A stretch of DNA of 64,000 bases from Cycas panzhihuaensis (GCA_023213395.1 CM041465.1:30883741-30947740); one strand, 5' to 3'; positions 51,967 to 63,399 are shown, counted from the stretch's first letter. Made by a program: numbers and translations. The notes: a model not told the origin generated them from the letters alone.

Positions 51967-53081
51967 TCAAGATTTACTCGAATATATTTGCATATAAGGT
52001 GGAAGATCAAGTTGGAAAGCATTGCCACCTACTTTTCTCAAAATCTTGAATGGTCCATACCTTATAGGTTTGAGTTTCTTACCTTCTCCTTTTAACCTCT
52101 CCTTGCTCAAGTATAACCATACTAAATCTCCTTCTTGGAAAGTACACTCTTGCCTATGCTTGTCATGTCTTTCCTTGTACTTTTGTTGAGTCCTTAGAAG
52201 TTGATCATGTACTTCTTTGTGGACTCTCTGGATCTTCTCCAAGTATCTTAAAGCCTTGTCATGCTCCTCCTTCTCTTTGACGGATCCTTCCTTAGCTTGC
52301 ATGGAAAACTCTAAGTCAAATGGACTTTGAGGTAAGTATCCCAAACAAACTTCAAAAGGTGCTTTAGAGTGTGATGCATGCATTGCTCTATTAAAAGCAA
52401 ATTGTAGAAAAGCCAATGATTCATCCCAAGTCTTTGGATGCTTGAATTGTATCCTCAATAGATGTACCAAAGTTCTATTCACTACTTGGTTTGTCCATCC
52501 GTTTGAGGATGGAAACTTGTACTCTTCTTCAATTTGGTATCCATCATCTCCCATAGTGACTTCCAAAATGATGAAAGGAATCGAGTGTCCCGATCCGAAA
52601 TGATGGAAGAAGGCAAGCCAAAATTCTTCCATACATGCTCAAGAATAACTCACCGCTCTGCACTGTGATTGTCTTCTTACAAGGTATTAGACATATCATT
52701 TTACTAAACCTATCTACAACAACAAAAGATAATCATGTCCCTTCCTAGTCATGGGAAGTCCCCCTAAAAAATCAATGGAGATACTTTCCCAAGGCCTAAT
52801 GGGAATAGGTAGTGGTGTATACAATCCTAATTTTCTAGAAGAAGGCTTAGAAGTATTACACATTACACATCCTTTTACATATTTTTTAACATCATTTTGC
52901 ATTTTTGGCCATACAACATATCTTCTCAAGTTTGCTAAAGTCTTCTCTATACCAAAGTGACCAGTACTTTAGAAGTAAGGGCTTCTCTAAGCCACTTGAT
53001 CTTGTCTCCTTTTGATGGAACATAGAGCCGCTCCCCTTTGAAAAATAGACCATCCTTCCAAGCAAGCTGGGAAGGTCTTCC
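51967..53081 (-). pseudogene. Integrase (element K)
   Basis: The zinc domain end and core start are in 52714-52929 (MRRYVVWPKMQNDVKKYVKG, CVMCNTSKPSSRK, WESISIDFLGGLP with the first Asp). The middle (52633-52713) is in shifted frames; [16 protein letters not shown] holds the second Asp. The Glu position, after HPQTDGQT, is destroyed by a small indel where the frame changes. The C-terminal part 51967-52632 is open: RTLVHLLRIQFKHPKTWDES, KYKERHDKHRQECTFQEGDL and PIRYGPFKILRKVGGNAFQL. Confidence 0.85.
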
Positions 53082-53750
53082 TTACGCTAGGTTCTCTAAT
53101 TCTTCCTTCAAAGCTTCATCTTCATGGTACAAGTCTTTGTACTCTTCATGATGCATTGGTTCCACCTGCAAACTCATAAGAGAACTACAAACAAAAGTAG
53201 AAGAAGAAGTGGAACAAGGTGGTCTAGATAACATATCAACAATTTTGTTATTAGATCCCTTTTTATACTTAATTACAATATTGAATTGTTGTAAGTAACT
53301 CATCCACTTCATGTGTCTTGCTTGCTGTAATTTACTTTGAGTTTGTAAAAATTGAAGAGGCTTATGATCGGTATGAACTACAACCTCTTTTCCGCAAGTA
53401 TGACCTCCAATGCTTGCATGCTTGATGAAGTGCAAACATTTCTCGATCATATGTTGGGTAGTTCTTTACTTGAGGGGTGAAGACTTCCGAATGGTACGCA
53501 ATAGGCTTCCCATCTTGAATAAGGACAGCTCCCATCGCATTTCCACTTGCATCAGCTTCTACTTCAAAAGGCCTTTGCAAATTTGGCATTGCCAAAACCG
53601 GTGCTTCACAAATTTTCTTCTTTAAAAGAAGAAAGGCTTCTTCCTCCTTGGAACCCCAAGTAAACTTTCTACTAGATTTTGTCAATCCATGTAGAGGTGT
53701 TGCAACTAGTGAGAAATGAAGAATGAACTTTCTCAAGTATTGACAAGCTC
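53082..53750 (-). pseudogene. RNase H (element K)
   Basis: Readable blocks are FTWGSKEEEAFLLLKKKICE, APVLAMPNLQRPFEVEADAS, GAVLIQDGKPIAYHSEVF and YDREMFALHQACKHWRSYL, then VVHTDHKPLQFLQTQSKLQQ and FNIVIKYKKGSNNKIVDMLS. The acidic positions EADAS, DREM and TDHKPL are present. One frameshift near 53400 splits it. Confidence 0.88.
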
Positions 53751-54678
53751 CTAAAAACTTCTCACCTCTGTGATGTTTGTTGGCCTAGGCCATTTGAGGA
53801 TGGCTTGAGTCTTGAGTGGATCAATGCTCAACTTTCCTCCTCCAACCACAAAGCCTAAGAAGATCAAGTTCTCCTTGCCAAATTCACACTTCTTCACATT
53901 AAGCTTCAAATGATGCTTAGCCATAGTCTTTAAAACTTCTTCTATGTGCTGCAAATGTTCCTCCCATGTGTTCTTTGAAAATCAAAATGTCATCAAGATA
54001 GACAACAACAAAATTATCCAAGTAAGGCCTTAATATTTCATTCATTAGCCTCATGAATGTTGCAGGAGCATTACACAATCCGAAAGGCATAACCATCCAT
54101 TCAAAGAGTCCTTGCTTTGTTTTGAAGGCCGTCTTCCATGTGTCCTCCTCCTTGACCCTAACTTGGTGATAACCACTTTTAAAATCCAATTTAGTGAAAT
54201 AACAAGCATGCTAAATTTGATCAAGCAAATCATCTATACGAGGCAAAGGGTAGCGATTTTTAATTGTAATTTTATTCAAAGCACGAAAATCTATACACAT
54301 TCTCCATCCTCCATCCTTCTTAGGCACCAAGACAATTGGTGACCCACAAGGTGAACATGAAGGTCTTATGACCCCTTGATCAAGCAACTCCTCAACTTGC
54401 CTCTTTATCTCATTATTTTCTACAATGGAGTGCCTATACAAAGCAACATTAGGTAATGGTGCATCTCCTACAAGAGTGATTTCATGCTCTATCTTTCTCT
54501 TTGGTGGAAGCCCATCAACATGTTGAAATAGAATATCATACCTTGTCTTTAACTCCTCAATTTGTTGCATTTGTTTAGGTGATATAAGAAGAGTGTGAGT
54601 AGAAGGACCTTCTTCATCTCTTGGCTCTTCTTTTCTCCTTACCATTAAGATGACAAATTTACCACATGCATTGATCAT
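53751..54678 (-). pseudogene. Reverse transcriptase (element K)
   Basis: Open segments 54211-54678, 53917-54189 and 53751-53954 carry [80 protein letters not shown], the catalytic YLDDILIF and LNVKKCEFGKENLIFLGFVV. A stop near 54209 and a frameshift near 53950 break it. All key residues are kept. Confidence 0.92.
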
Positions 54679-55237
54679 CCTTTTGCTTGAGTAGCTGAAA
54701 TTAATGCTATCTTATCCAAGTGCTTCTTTGTGGCCTTTATGATGAAGCCCTTGTTATCCTTCATCAATCGATACTTTCTCTCCCTTCGATAGAAGAGTGC
54801 ATCTCGATCCCACAAGTAGGGACTTCCAAGCACAACATGGCATACATCCAGTGGCACCACATCACATATTACCTCATCAACAAAATCATTAGTGATGGAA
54901 AATTTAAGTGTACATTGCTTTGATATTTGCATTTCCACATCTTTATGGATCCAACCAAGAGGATATGGGTGAGGGTGAGGAGTAGTTACCAAACTAATGC
55001 TCTTTACCAAACTTTACGAGATCAAATTCTTTTGGCTTCTGGATCTATAATGGCACCAATCATACTATTTCCCACTTGAAGCTTCAAGTGAAATAGTTCC
55101 TCCCTTGTAGCATCATCTTCATAATTTGTAAGTAGAGTGACCTTCTCTTCTTCTCCTTCACTTTGAATCTCCACCTCGTAAAGTAGTGCTTTCCCTTTTC
55201 CTTCTTTCTTAATTCCATATCCTTGATATGCTTGACT
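54679..55237 (-). pseudogene. Protease region (element K)
   Basis: The active-site Asp is at GAIIDPEAKRI, where relatives of this type have a D-S-G; here D-P-E and a following stop make it inactive. Then come SLVTTPHPHPYPLGWIHKDV, VICDVVPLDVCHVVLGSPYL and YRRERKYRLMKDNKGFIIKA, the typical protease C-terminal part, open at 54675-55010. Confidence 0.8.
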
Positions 55238-56095
55238 TTAGTTCGGATGCAACTTCCAACACTTTCGTAATATGACCACTAATATCACAATGCTCACAAT
55301 AGTTAGAACTTTTAACAAAATTAGTGGTGTTCTTCTTTCCTTTTTGCCTTTTGATGAGTGCCATTTAGGATTCTTTTCATACTTATTAGAAGTAAAAGTA
55401 GAATCTTTAGACATGAATGTAGATTTCTTGCTTTTACTTTCTATTGCCATAGCCATCCTACTTGCTTCTCTAATGGATTGAACCTTAAAAAGCCTTAGTT
55501 CCTTCCTTATGTATTCATGTAATCCTCTAATGAATTTCATAAGAGTGACATGTTCATCCATATTAATACCAAGTAGCATGCCATGCCTGAAAAATAAAGA
55601 AGTATAGTCTTGGACACTTACACCTCTCCCTTGGCGTAAATATTGCCAAGTGACCCATTGGTCTTCCTCATGACCTATGGGGTAGAATTGCTTCTTTATT
55701 ATTTTCTTAAAATCCCTCCATGAAAAAGAAGATACATCATGAGTCTTTAAATATGCATTCCACCATGTCAATGCATGTTTACACAACTTGAGCCTAGCAA
55801 ATGGAAGCTTTTGAGCATTACTATAAGCATAGATTGTGAAGTAGGTTTCAAGTTGATCCAACCAATGGTCCAACTTTTCAGCATTTACCTCTCCATCATA
55901 AGTTGGAATATCCAACTTTGCCTCCACCTTGAAGGGTTGATGAGATGAAGTACCCTTGCTTTCTTCAAAAGAGTGCTTTAAGGTCTCCTCCTCTTCCTCT
56001 TCATGGTCGTGGTCATATGTAGATCCTCCTTCAAATTCCTTCTCTTTGCCTTTTCCTTTGACTAGAGGTAGAAGGTGGGTCATCATTTGCATCAA
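55238..56095 (-). pseudogene. Gag (element K)
   Basis: An open 285-codon frame starts at ATG 56095 (MMQMMTHLLPLVKGKGKEKE). It has an acidic segment, then KLDIPTYDGEVNAEKLDHWL, LKLCKHALTWWNAYLKTH, WRDFKKIIKKQFYPIGHEED and VSVQDYTSLFFRHGMLLGIN, a classical gag. The zinc knuckle begins CEHCDISGHITK in one frame and its last Cys (KCWKLHPN) is in the next, so a one-base indel near 55270 splits the knuckle. Confidence 0.92.
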
Positions 56096-56269
56096 GGCTT
56101 GACGTTCTTCTCAAGCCTTTCATATCTAATTTCTCCATCTTCTTTTTCAACCATGGTGCTTGGATTCTTTCTTTGTCTTCTTGGTGATTGCAACACAAGA
56201 AAGTCTTCACCTTTCTCTTTGTATCCTTTCCTTGTTTGTACCATTCAAGTCCCTACAACAAAGATCAGA
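56096..56269 (-). other. Leader of element K
   Basis: Short leader between primer site and gag start; no feature recognised. Confidence 0.6.
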
Positions 56270-56282
56270 GACTCTGATACCA
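56270..56282 (-). other. Primer-binding site of element K
   Basis: The - strand reads TGGTATCAGAGTC five bases after the 5' LTR, the initiator tRNA-Met type with one change (final GAGC to GAGT). Confidence 0.88.
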
Positions 56283-56287
56283 AAATA

Positions 56288-57332
56288 TGATCCCAAAAGA
56301 GCTTAGTTGGTGAAGAAATCAATTATCAACCTTTCCTCCTTAAGATCCTGGGAGTTAGTGTAGAAAACTCAATAACATCAAAACAACAATGAGCCCATGA
56401 AAGGAAAATTCTACACCAAATCAATTATTCTTGACATTGATCCAAAAGTATGAGGAGTAATACTTTTATTAAACCATGAAAATCTCCATTTAATGGTGGA
56501 GAAATCAACTAGCAAAAGAATGGTAAAATTACAAGGAATAAATGTTACAATTATACCATAAGGGGACTCAAACCTCCAAATGCTTCTCCAAGGATGCTTC
56601 CCAAGTCAAGTCTCCAAGAACCACCTCTCCAACCCGTAGAAGGGCTCAATTTATAGAAAGAAACCTGAATTGCATGTTTAACAAGTGGCAATCATGCAAG
56701 TATAACCACTAACCACCAGAATGCATGTTGTCCAAGTGGCCTTCATACAATTCTTAAAAAGTTGCAGCTTGTAACAGATCTTAACGTACTCAATTTGGCT
56801 CAAATTTGGTACACGATAGGAACGCATGTCCCCTAAACTTCCTCAAATTTTTAGCTCATTTGGATGTCATTTGACCGCATTTTTATTCATGTAATAATAA
56901 TATGTATTTGCTGTTTTTCATTGCAAGTGGCCTTCATGCAATTCTTAAAAGTTGCGGCTTGTAATCGACCTTAACGGACTCCAATTCAGCTCAAATTTGG
57001 TACACGATAGGAACGCATGTCTCCTCCGCTTCCTCAAAATTTTAGCTCATTTGGATGTCATTTGGCCATGTTTCTATTCATATAATGATAATATATATTT
57101 TCGATTTTTTTTCCCGCTAGTGGGATTAATTTTTATGCAAAGACAAGGCTTGAACTCTAATCAAATGATATTTTCTGAACCCCACCTTTTGTACACATCT
57201 AGTGGGATGTGTCTTATCCCTTTAAACAAAATTTCATAGAATTTTGATACCATTTGGCCATATCTCTTTTAGTTATGCCAATGCCTAGCATTTTCTGCAT
57301 CCTGTAAACATATGGTAGATCCTCCTGGATCA
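56288..57332 (-). repeat. 5' LTR of element K (right copy)
   Basis: 1045 bases, TGATCCC...GGATCA, nearly identical to 50628-51677, which indicates a fairly recent insertion. Confidence 0.93.
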
Positions 57333-57337
57333 TTCCC

Positions 57338-57558
57338 CTTTCCACACTCAGTAGTTACAGATTTTCTTTGCCTAGACTTTAGCCATTTAGTCGCTACACA
57401 AACTTTGGCCATCACTCTTACACGTTCATAGACTTACATACGCGTTGGTCATCAATTCCCTGTCACAATAATTTTGCCATCCACTGTTGCAATATTATTC
57501 CTTCTATGCCTTGCAAAACAGACCTCCAACTTAGAAGTCTCTATGCTCTGTTATTAGT
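57338..57558 (-). other. Leader and primer site of element I
   Basis: I resumes after K. The - strand at 57545-57556 reads TAATAACAGAGC, a degenerate initiator tRNA-Met site, two bases from the 5' LTR. Confidence 0.6.
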
Positions 57559-58014
57559 TGTGGTGTGCACACAGAATTATGGTAGAATAATATAGCAATT
57601 GCACCATAAATAATCTTGAAATTAGCAGTTCTACATAAAATAATATTAAAGTCCAATAGTAGATCAAAATAATAGCAAATAATAACATCTCCAAGAATAA
57701 TATCAGATTCAAATAGTAAATAAAAGTTATATCACATACAATCTCATGCAACAATTGTCATCTTTGAGGCAAGGGTTTCCTCCTAATGGCACAACAATAC
57801 CCTACTATCTGTAGGTTGTCATTTCTACATGAGATAATAATTCTCCAAAGATGATTCATAATGAATAGTGCTCCCTTATTTATTGCCATAGTTTGGGGCC
57901 TAAGTAATCTCTCATTAAAATTCAACTTCATATACTCTCCTATATATTGATTTCACATTAATAACTCTTCCTTATTTTTCTAAAAACTAACTTCACATAA
58001 GTAAGCATGCAACA
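57559..58014 (-). repeat. 5' LTR of element I (right copy)
   Basis: 456 bases, TGTGGTGTGCACACAG...GCATGCAACA, pairing with 43938-44380, with more differences than K's LTR pair. It is followed by the TSD ttaag. Confidence 0.88.
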
Positions 58015-58856
58015 TTAAGGACAACAAATTGCAGTAGGTGGCCAAGGCCATTATTACAAGATTCTTGTCAAAGCAAAAACACAGATACATCCCCGACGAG
58101 ATGATGCCAGCACTAGTGTAGATTTGTGATGGAGAAAAGCTTAATTGATGTGAATTCTTAGCATCCAACATGCAATAGTAGCTCTAGGAGGCACAGGTTC
58201 ACCCTTTTAGACATCCATCTCTACTATTAGCTACTTTATTGCATCAATGCCTAGGAGTTGAATCACCACAAGTGACCATATGACAAGGGGTGTTGTCGAT
58301 TAAATAGTGGATGAATGCATTTCTCACCATTACTCAAAATTTGGAGGTCCAAAGTCGAGTAAAGAAAGAAATGTTGAAGATTGTGAACTGACTACAACAA
58401 AACCTTAATAGCCCTATGTAGCATAGACATAAACAAGTGGTGAAAAGTAGTACACGATGAACTGGGGTTGAGTTAGAAGAGATAGAATTCACACCCTCAC
58501 TGCAAGAATGGAAACAATAGAGAAAGAGTGTCAAACAATCACTGAACAAGGAGAAGGGTCCTCCTAACTGACTCTGTTGGAGGGCAAGGGAAAAAAAATA
58601 GTTTAGTTGGTGGAGGAATTGGAGGAAGGTTACAAAGCAAAAATTGCTGCTTTATAAGAAAAGTTAAAGTAGAAGGACGCAATCATAGCCACCCTCACCC
58701 AAATCAATGAAGATTTATTAAAAGCAAGAGAAATTGGTGAAGGCTTAGATCTGGTGGTTTTTATGGGGAGAGGCGGGGAGAAGACAAAACACAATTTTGA
58801 ACATGAGCACTAAAATTTTGAAAAGTTTTGAGCAAAGATGCTCAATCTCTTTTTGT
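58015..58856 (+). pseudogene. ORF3, 3' part (element H)
   Basis: It resumes the frame cut at 43937: KDNKLQ, then a stop, AIITRFLSKQKHRYIPDEMM (C has KFLSKQKHTYIPGGLVP) and further broken blocks. At about 58600-58745 the coiled coil is still readable: ELEEGYKAKIAAL, then KDAIIATLTQINEDLLKARE, almost the same as in C and D. Stops and shifts are many in between. Confidence 0.75.
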
Positions 58857-58871
58857 TGACCCATGATAGAA
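58857..58871 (+). other. Polypurine-type tract of element H
   Basis: GACCCATGATAGAAA precedes the 3' LTR; C and D have GACCTCGAATAGA and GACCGGAGATAGA at the same place. Confidence 0.5.
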
Positions 58872-59263
58872 ATTGGGGTCAAAATCTAGTTCAGACACGC
58901 TTGGGATAGTGGAAAACATGCTAATTTGTCCCTAGTAGAATGGAATGAATGTAGATGAAGGTCTAACACATGCTAGTATGGACTAACGCATGTTAGAATG
59001 GACAAAATGTATAAGAAAAATGCTTTTGGGGAATGCAATGAAGGTCGAACACATGCTAGCATGGACTAATACATGTCTGAATGGACAAAATGTGAAAGAA
59101 AAATGCTTTTGGGAAATGCAATATAGGGTGCATTTCAAAGAAGAATGTAACACAAACAAGAATGCACCAAGGAATGCAAGTCAAGGGAAGCACATAATGA
59201 AGAGATACATTCCAAGACTAATGATGTCAGCATCCGGAGTGCATACGTATAGACGTGTGGCCA
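58872..59263 (+). repeat. 3' LTR of element H, cut by F
   Basis: It pairs with the first part of 42562-43409. A stretch of about 80 bases (ggtc.aacacatgctag.atggactaa...acatgt) is duplicated at about 58960-59035 and 59041-59110. It ends at 59263 where F begins; the rest must lie beyond the window. Confidence 0.75.
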
Positions 59264-59507
59264 TGTTGGGACATAATTTGACACGCTGGGCTATGAGGAG
59301 ACCAAAGATAGGCTGTGTAACCTTGGGTGTGCAGGTACGGACCGTACAGAGGTACGCATGTGGCAGAAAAGTGGAAAAACAATATTTTGGGTACGTATGA
59401 CAGGTGCGTACTTGAAAAGTTACGCAACACAGTATACGTACCTCCGGCAATACACAAGCAAATAGAAAAGGTGCGCACGGCAGAACCAGACAGATGGATA
59501 CCTGGGA

Positions 59508-59515
59508 TGACGTCA
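59508..59515. promoter_or_regulatory. TGACGTCA palindrome in F's LTR
   Basis: Same palindrome as in D's right LTR, next to gacgtacgtacg (59516-59527). A bZIP-type binding site is possible. Confidence 0.4.
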
Positions 59516-59839
59516 GACGTACGTACGGATGATTAGAGACAACAGTTAAGAAGGTTAACTAATGGTTAACAAAGAGGTACGCTTATGACTAAAAGGGTAC
59601 AATTATGACAGGGAGTCATAACCCTTCAGCCAAAGGACACCAAGAAGGCACATTTAAGAGACTTCACAAGGACCATTCTGTTAGGGTGAGAGCCAAGTAT
59701 TCAGACACTCAATGGTACGAAAGCCAATACGTAGGACAGTAGCACCAAGTACTGTATAATGATGTGTACCTTCCGGTATGCATGTGACAACAGCAGTGTA
59801 TGTGGTTGGAATGCACAGGGAATGCATTCCAGCACCTTT

Positions 59840-59848
59840 TATACAAAG
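59840..59848 (+). promoter_or_regulatory. TATA-like box in F's LTR
   Basis: tatacaaag about 575 bases into the LTR, followed 130 bases later by aataaa. D has tgtacaaag at the same place, so the box may be specific to F. Confidence 0.35.
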
Positions 59849-60096
59849 ACTTATTGCTTAATGAAAGAAGAGTTACGTGGAAATGTGGATTCTATGTGTT
59901 TTATGAAGATTGGATGTTGAATATGTGCTGACATCAGATTGTCAGTATGTAAACTGTGACATGATTGTGTGGAATTGTGAATAAATCTGTGTGATCTATG
60001 TGGATGAATATGTTGACTGTATCCTAGACTAGACTACTTATGTTACCTTGACAAGTGTACTTATCTCACGAGTGTAGTGAGAAACCAAAGTCAACA

Positions 60097-60110
60097 TTGG
60101 TTCCGTTGCC
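60097..60110 (+). other. Primer-binding site of element F
   Basis: ttggttccgttgcc directly follows the LTR and is identical in core to G's site. The leader up to the gag start (60239) shows no other feature. Confidence 0.75.
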
Positions 60111-60238
60111 TACGTCCACTGAGGAGGGACTAGGGCCAAGAGTTTCACAAGGGGGATAATGTGCAAAGGACAAAGGACCCTGGCTGTCATTATGATTGCA
60201 GGCTATAACTAAGCCTCTGACAGCCAGGGGACCTTCCA

Positions 60239-61575
60239 ATGCCACCTAAGAGGCCTTTGAAGGCGGGAGAGCCACAAAAGGATACTTCACCTAAGGGGAA
60301 AGAGACAAGTAGACAGAGAGCATTACGATGGTCAAAGGAGTCAAAATTGAGAAGGGCAAGAAGACTAGGTTCGCATAATAATGAGACTAAGGGACAATTC
60401 GTTGAAGAATCTGAGGCAAGTGGAGCCCAGACACCTCAGGAGCAAGGAGAGGGAAACAATGGTGAGTAAATGGTATTAACACCTGCCCCAATCAAGTATG
60501 ATCTGTTTAGCCCAGAAAGGGAAGAAAAACCAAAAGTGAATGAGGAACATAAAGATAGCCTAAGGAAGGAGGATAATATACCTATGGAAGATACCCCGAA
60601 GGACCTAAGTGATAACGAGAAGAAGGCGGCAGAAGGTCCCTCGGCATATTGGGAAAATAAGTTAACAAGACAACTTTTTGAGGATTTGACAGACAGAGGG
60701 TCTGAGGGTCTGACCAATCATATATAACAGTTAAACCATTGACAGTACAAGTACCAGGTGTGCCAGAACCTATACACCTAAAGACACCATTCAAAAATCC
60801 CCTATTTGGAAGGGAGAGTATTGTAGTAAGCACTCCAAACACACCACCTAAAGACAAGGGTGAAGTAGAATCCCTTGAAGGGGAAAAAGGAGAAGAATCA
60901 CCACTGGGTGGGACACCAGTACTGTCACCCAGGATGGACGACTACAGAGATTTTGGAAAACTGATCTTTAATGACACCTCAGATGTGGCTGAGCATGCAT
61001 ATTTATTCCAAAACTTGATTGATGTAAAGAAAATCACAGATGAAGATGAAATAAAAGCCAGATTTGTTTGCACATTGAGGGGAGTACCATTGGCATGGTA
61101 AAAGGAGTTGAATAAGAAAGATACATGAGCCAAGATAAAGAAGTCTTTTGAGGAAAGGTTTCAGAAGTTCCGAAGCAATGAAGTAGTGGAAATTTCTTTA
61201 AGGGAAATCAAACAAAGACCAGGAGAATTAGTATCGACTTATATCAGCTGAATGAAAATCATCGCTGTCAATATGATCAACGAGACGGTGACGGACCACA
61301 ACATGAAGAATTATTTTATCAGAGGATTAAATGAAAAGTCGAGATCTATGATACATGCACATCCATTGAAGTCCTTCAAGAACGCCCAGGATTTGGCACT
61401 AGATTTCAAAGCAGAAATGGATGCCCAAGCTGGAGGGCACGATCCCTTCCTACTAAGATTACAAGAGGAGATAAGGGAAATGAAGCAGAATCAACATAAC
61501 CAACCCTTTTATCAGGTGGGAGTCTTGGAAGAGGAATCAGAAGTAGAAGCTTTGAGAAAGGAAGTAGCAAGATTA
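60239..61575 (+). pseudogene. Gag capsid (element F)
   Basis: The start ATG 60239 gives MPPKRPLKAGEPQKDTSPKG, shared with D and C. A single TAA at 60467-60469 splits the N-terminal part; a frameshift lies near 60728. The capsid core reads DYRDFGKLIFNDTSDVAEHA, EIKARFVCTLRGVPLAW, a stop where D has Tyr (61099), KSFEERFQKFRSNEVVEIS, EIKQRPGELVSTYIS and FIRGLNEKSRSMIHAHPLKS. A coiled coil with Glu/Lys repeats leads to the knuckles. Four or so point lesions in total. Confidence 0.88.
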
Positions 61576-62160
61576 AAAATGAGAAATAATAGAGAAGAAG
61601 AAGCGGCAAAGAGAAAGAAGGACCGCGAATTCAAGGTTGAAAAGTGGTGCCACATCTGTGAAGAAAGTTCGCACATGACAAAAGAGTGTGAAATTAATTC
61701 GAAGAATAGTACAATGCACCAAAGGGACAAATGGTGCCACATATATGATGTGGATGGTCATATGATGAAGGATTGTTTCTACAACTCGAGAGGAAGATCA
61801 TACAAAGGACAAGGTAGGGGAAGAGGAGGCAACCCACCTCGGAAGGTATACACGACGAGGAATACACAAGAATCCTCAAAAAGAAACAACCAATGGGGAG
61901 ATGCCTCATATGTTTATAGTTCGGACATTGGAAATCAGAATGTCCAACTAAGCGGGAGTACGAAGAAAAACCATTCGTATGCAACAACTGTAGGCCAAAT
62001 GAGTATAGAATGGAAGATTGCAAGGGGAAAGCCAAGGCTACCAATTTAATGACGATCATACCAGAGAGTAGTAAAAATGTGAAACTCCAAAAGAAGCAAA
62101 AGGAGAGTGTAGAAAAAGGGTATCCAAACCCACGAACCGAGATAAATCTATTCCAACAAG
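61576..62160 (+). pseudogene. Zinc-knuckle array (element F)
   Basis: First knuckle CHICEESSHMTKEC is complete. The second reads CHIYDVDGHMMKDC with Cys changed to Tyr. A Gly and Arg-rich stretch (RGRSYKGQGRGRGGNPPR) follows. The third and fourth are in a shifted frame after about 61880: CLICL then a stop, FGHWKSEC, and CNNCRPNEYRMEDC with the His changed to Tyr. Confidence 0.8.
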
Positions 62161-63399
62161 CAAAGTAAGTGTTAGAAGAACTAGCCCAGACAAAGACTAT
62201 GCTACCAATGGGAAAACCAGAAACTAAGCATGTGTACATAAGAAAGAATAGACAAAAGGAGAAAGGAAAAATATTGGAAGAACAAAAAACACAACCCCAA
62301 GTGGTGCAAATGGAAAAATTGTTTAAGGGATTATCAGCATAAGATATCCCACGAATGTTGTTGTTGATGGAGAACTTGGTGAGACAATTGCAACTAATGA
62401 TTCCCCTATGCCAAGTGATAGATTGGATTAAAGGAGGAATATTACAACAACAAGGAATTACCAAGAGTTTGAAAAAAGTAATGCCATCTTTCGACATGGA
62501 TCCCATGGTGACAATTACAGTTTTAGGAGAAAAATTTTCGAGAGTAATCATGGACGGAGGAGCTGTTGTGAATGTACTATCCACCTCGACATGGCAGAAG
62601 TTTGAGAGCCCAAAGTTGGAAGCAACAACTTATTCGTTGAAACTAGCCAATGAATTATTGGTGCAACCCGTGGGAAAACTGGCGAACATCAAAGTGGATG
62701 TGGCAAAATTCATCGTGAAAATTGATTTTACGATTGTGGAAACGGAGAAAGGTGCAACTCCCTATCTAGCCTTATTGGGGAGACCTTGGCTATACAAAAC
62801 CCAATGTCTCCAAAGTTGGAAAGATGTAACCTTCACTTTGTCAGATGGAGGGAATGAAGTGGTATTACCAATGTTGGGGAAGAATTCCATTGAGGTGATA
62901 CCTGGCGATGGTTCAAGCACAACCATTGTGAGTGAAGCAACAACCTCTTCATTTGACGAAGGAAATCTCTACCATACAACCGAAGAACCCACCAAATTGA
63001 TCGACCTCCAACAAGCAGAACCGACTTACTTTGGAGGAATTTACAACTTTTCAGACAATGAAAATGGGATGAGATTTGTGGACTACTGGTTGCAAGACGC
63101 TTATGAAGTCAACTCTCCTTTTGAGTATATGGTAACTAACGATAGCGTCGTAGATAATACAGAAACTAACCTAACCCTAGACCAAAACCCCCCTAGTATA
63201 CCTAGCTTATTTCATAACTCTATAGTATCTAGTACTAATTTTAACCTCCCCTCTATGTCAGGCGTGGGTCCTAAGGTAGATTACCTATCCCCCCCTATTA
63301 CAACCCGGGGAAGGAAGTAATATTCCTTTCTCATCCTCTTTAGAAGTATACCTACCCAGCAACTGATCCCTTCCAACAATTGGTGCCAAATCGGAGGAA
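62161..63399 (+). pseudogene. Protease and linker (element F)
   Basis: The frame 62355-63320 is open. VIMDGGAVVNVLSTSTW is the active site (DGG), followed by LANELLVQPVGKLANIKVDV, YLALLGRPWLYKTQCLQSW and GGNEVVLPMLGKNSIEVIPG. The Asn and Ser-rich linker ends at a TAA (63318-63320) in the run where D continues. Before 62355 a charged spacer has two stops. Confidence 0.85.

Larger units (their letters stand above)
50628..57332 (-). mobile_element. Element K: Ty3/Gypsy element inserted in I
   Basis: LTRs 50628-51677 and 56288-57332 have TGATCC...GGATCA ends and a perfect TSD ttccc (50623-50627, 57333-57337). Read on the - strand: initiator tRNA-Met primer site, gag with one zinc knuckle, protease, RT, RNase H, integrase, polypurine tract. 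Length 6705 bases. It is moderately preserved, with a handful of frameshifts. Its RT has the common YLDDILIF box, unlike C, D and G. Confidence 0.93.
43938..58014 (-). mobile_element. Element I: non-autonomous LTR element, host of J and K
   Basis: LTRs 43938-44380 and 57559-58014 with a perfect TSD ttaag (43933-43937, 58015-58019). The polypurine tract lies right of the left LTR and a degenerate initiator tRNA-Met type primer site lies left of the right LTR, so it is on the - strand. Its own 3.4 kb has no pol. One frame at 49293-49808 has a helix-rich, acidic product. J is inserted at 44581 and K at 50628. Confidence 0.85.
42562..59263 (+). mobile_element. Element H: non-autonomous ORF3-only Gypsy relative, split by I
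   Basis: The 5' LTR (42562-43409) and a partial 3' LTR (58872-59263) share gggtcaaaat, agtggaaaacatgctaattt and cattccaagactgatgatgt-type segments. Between them, once I is removed, lie only a primer site, a short leader and ORF3. No gag or pol is seen. Own sequence is about 2.6 kb. The 3' LTR is cut by F. The LTR is related to those of D and F. Confidence 0.75.
59264..60096 (+). repeat. 5' LTR of element F
   Basis: 833 bases, TGTTGGGACATAATTTGACA...AAGTCAACA, matching D's LTRs in reverse. It has tgacgtca at 59508-59515, TATA-like tatacaaag at 59840-59848 and aataaa at 59980-59985, in plausible order for U3, promoter and polyadenylation signal. Confidence 0.88.

Noticed and set aside
61694-62584. 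296-codon frame on the - strand
   Set aside because: Antisense to F's zinc-knuckle and protease region; Phe, Ser and Cys-rich, typical of antisense reading of A-rich coding sequence.
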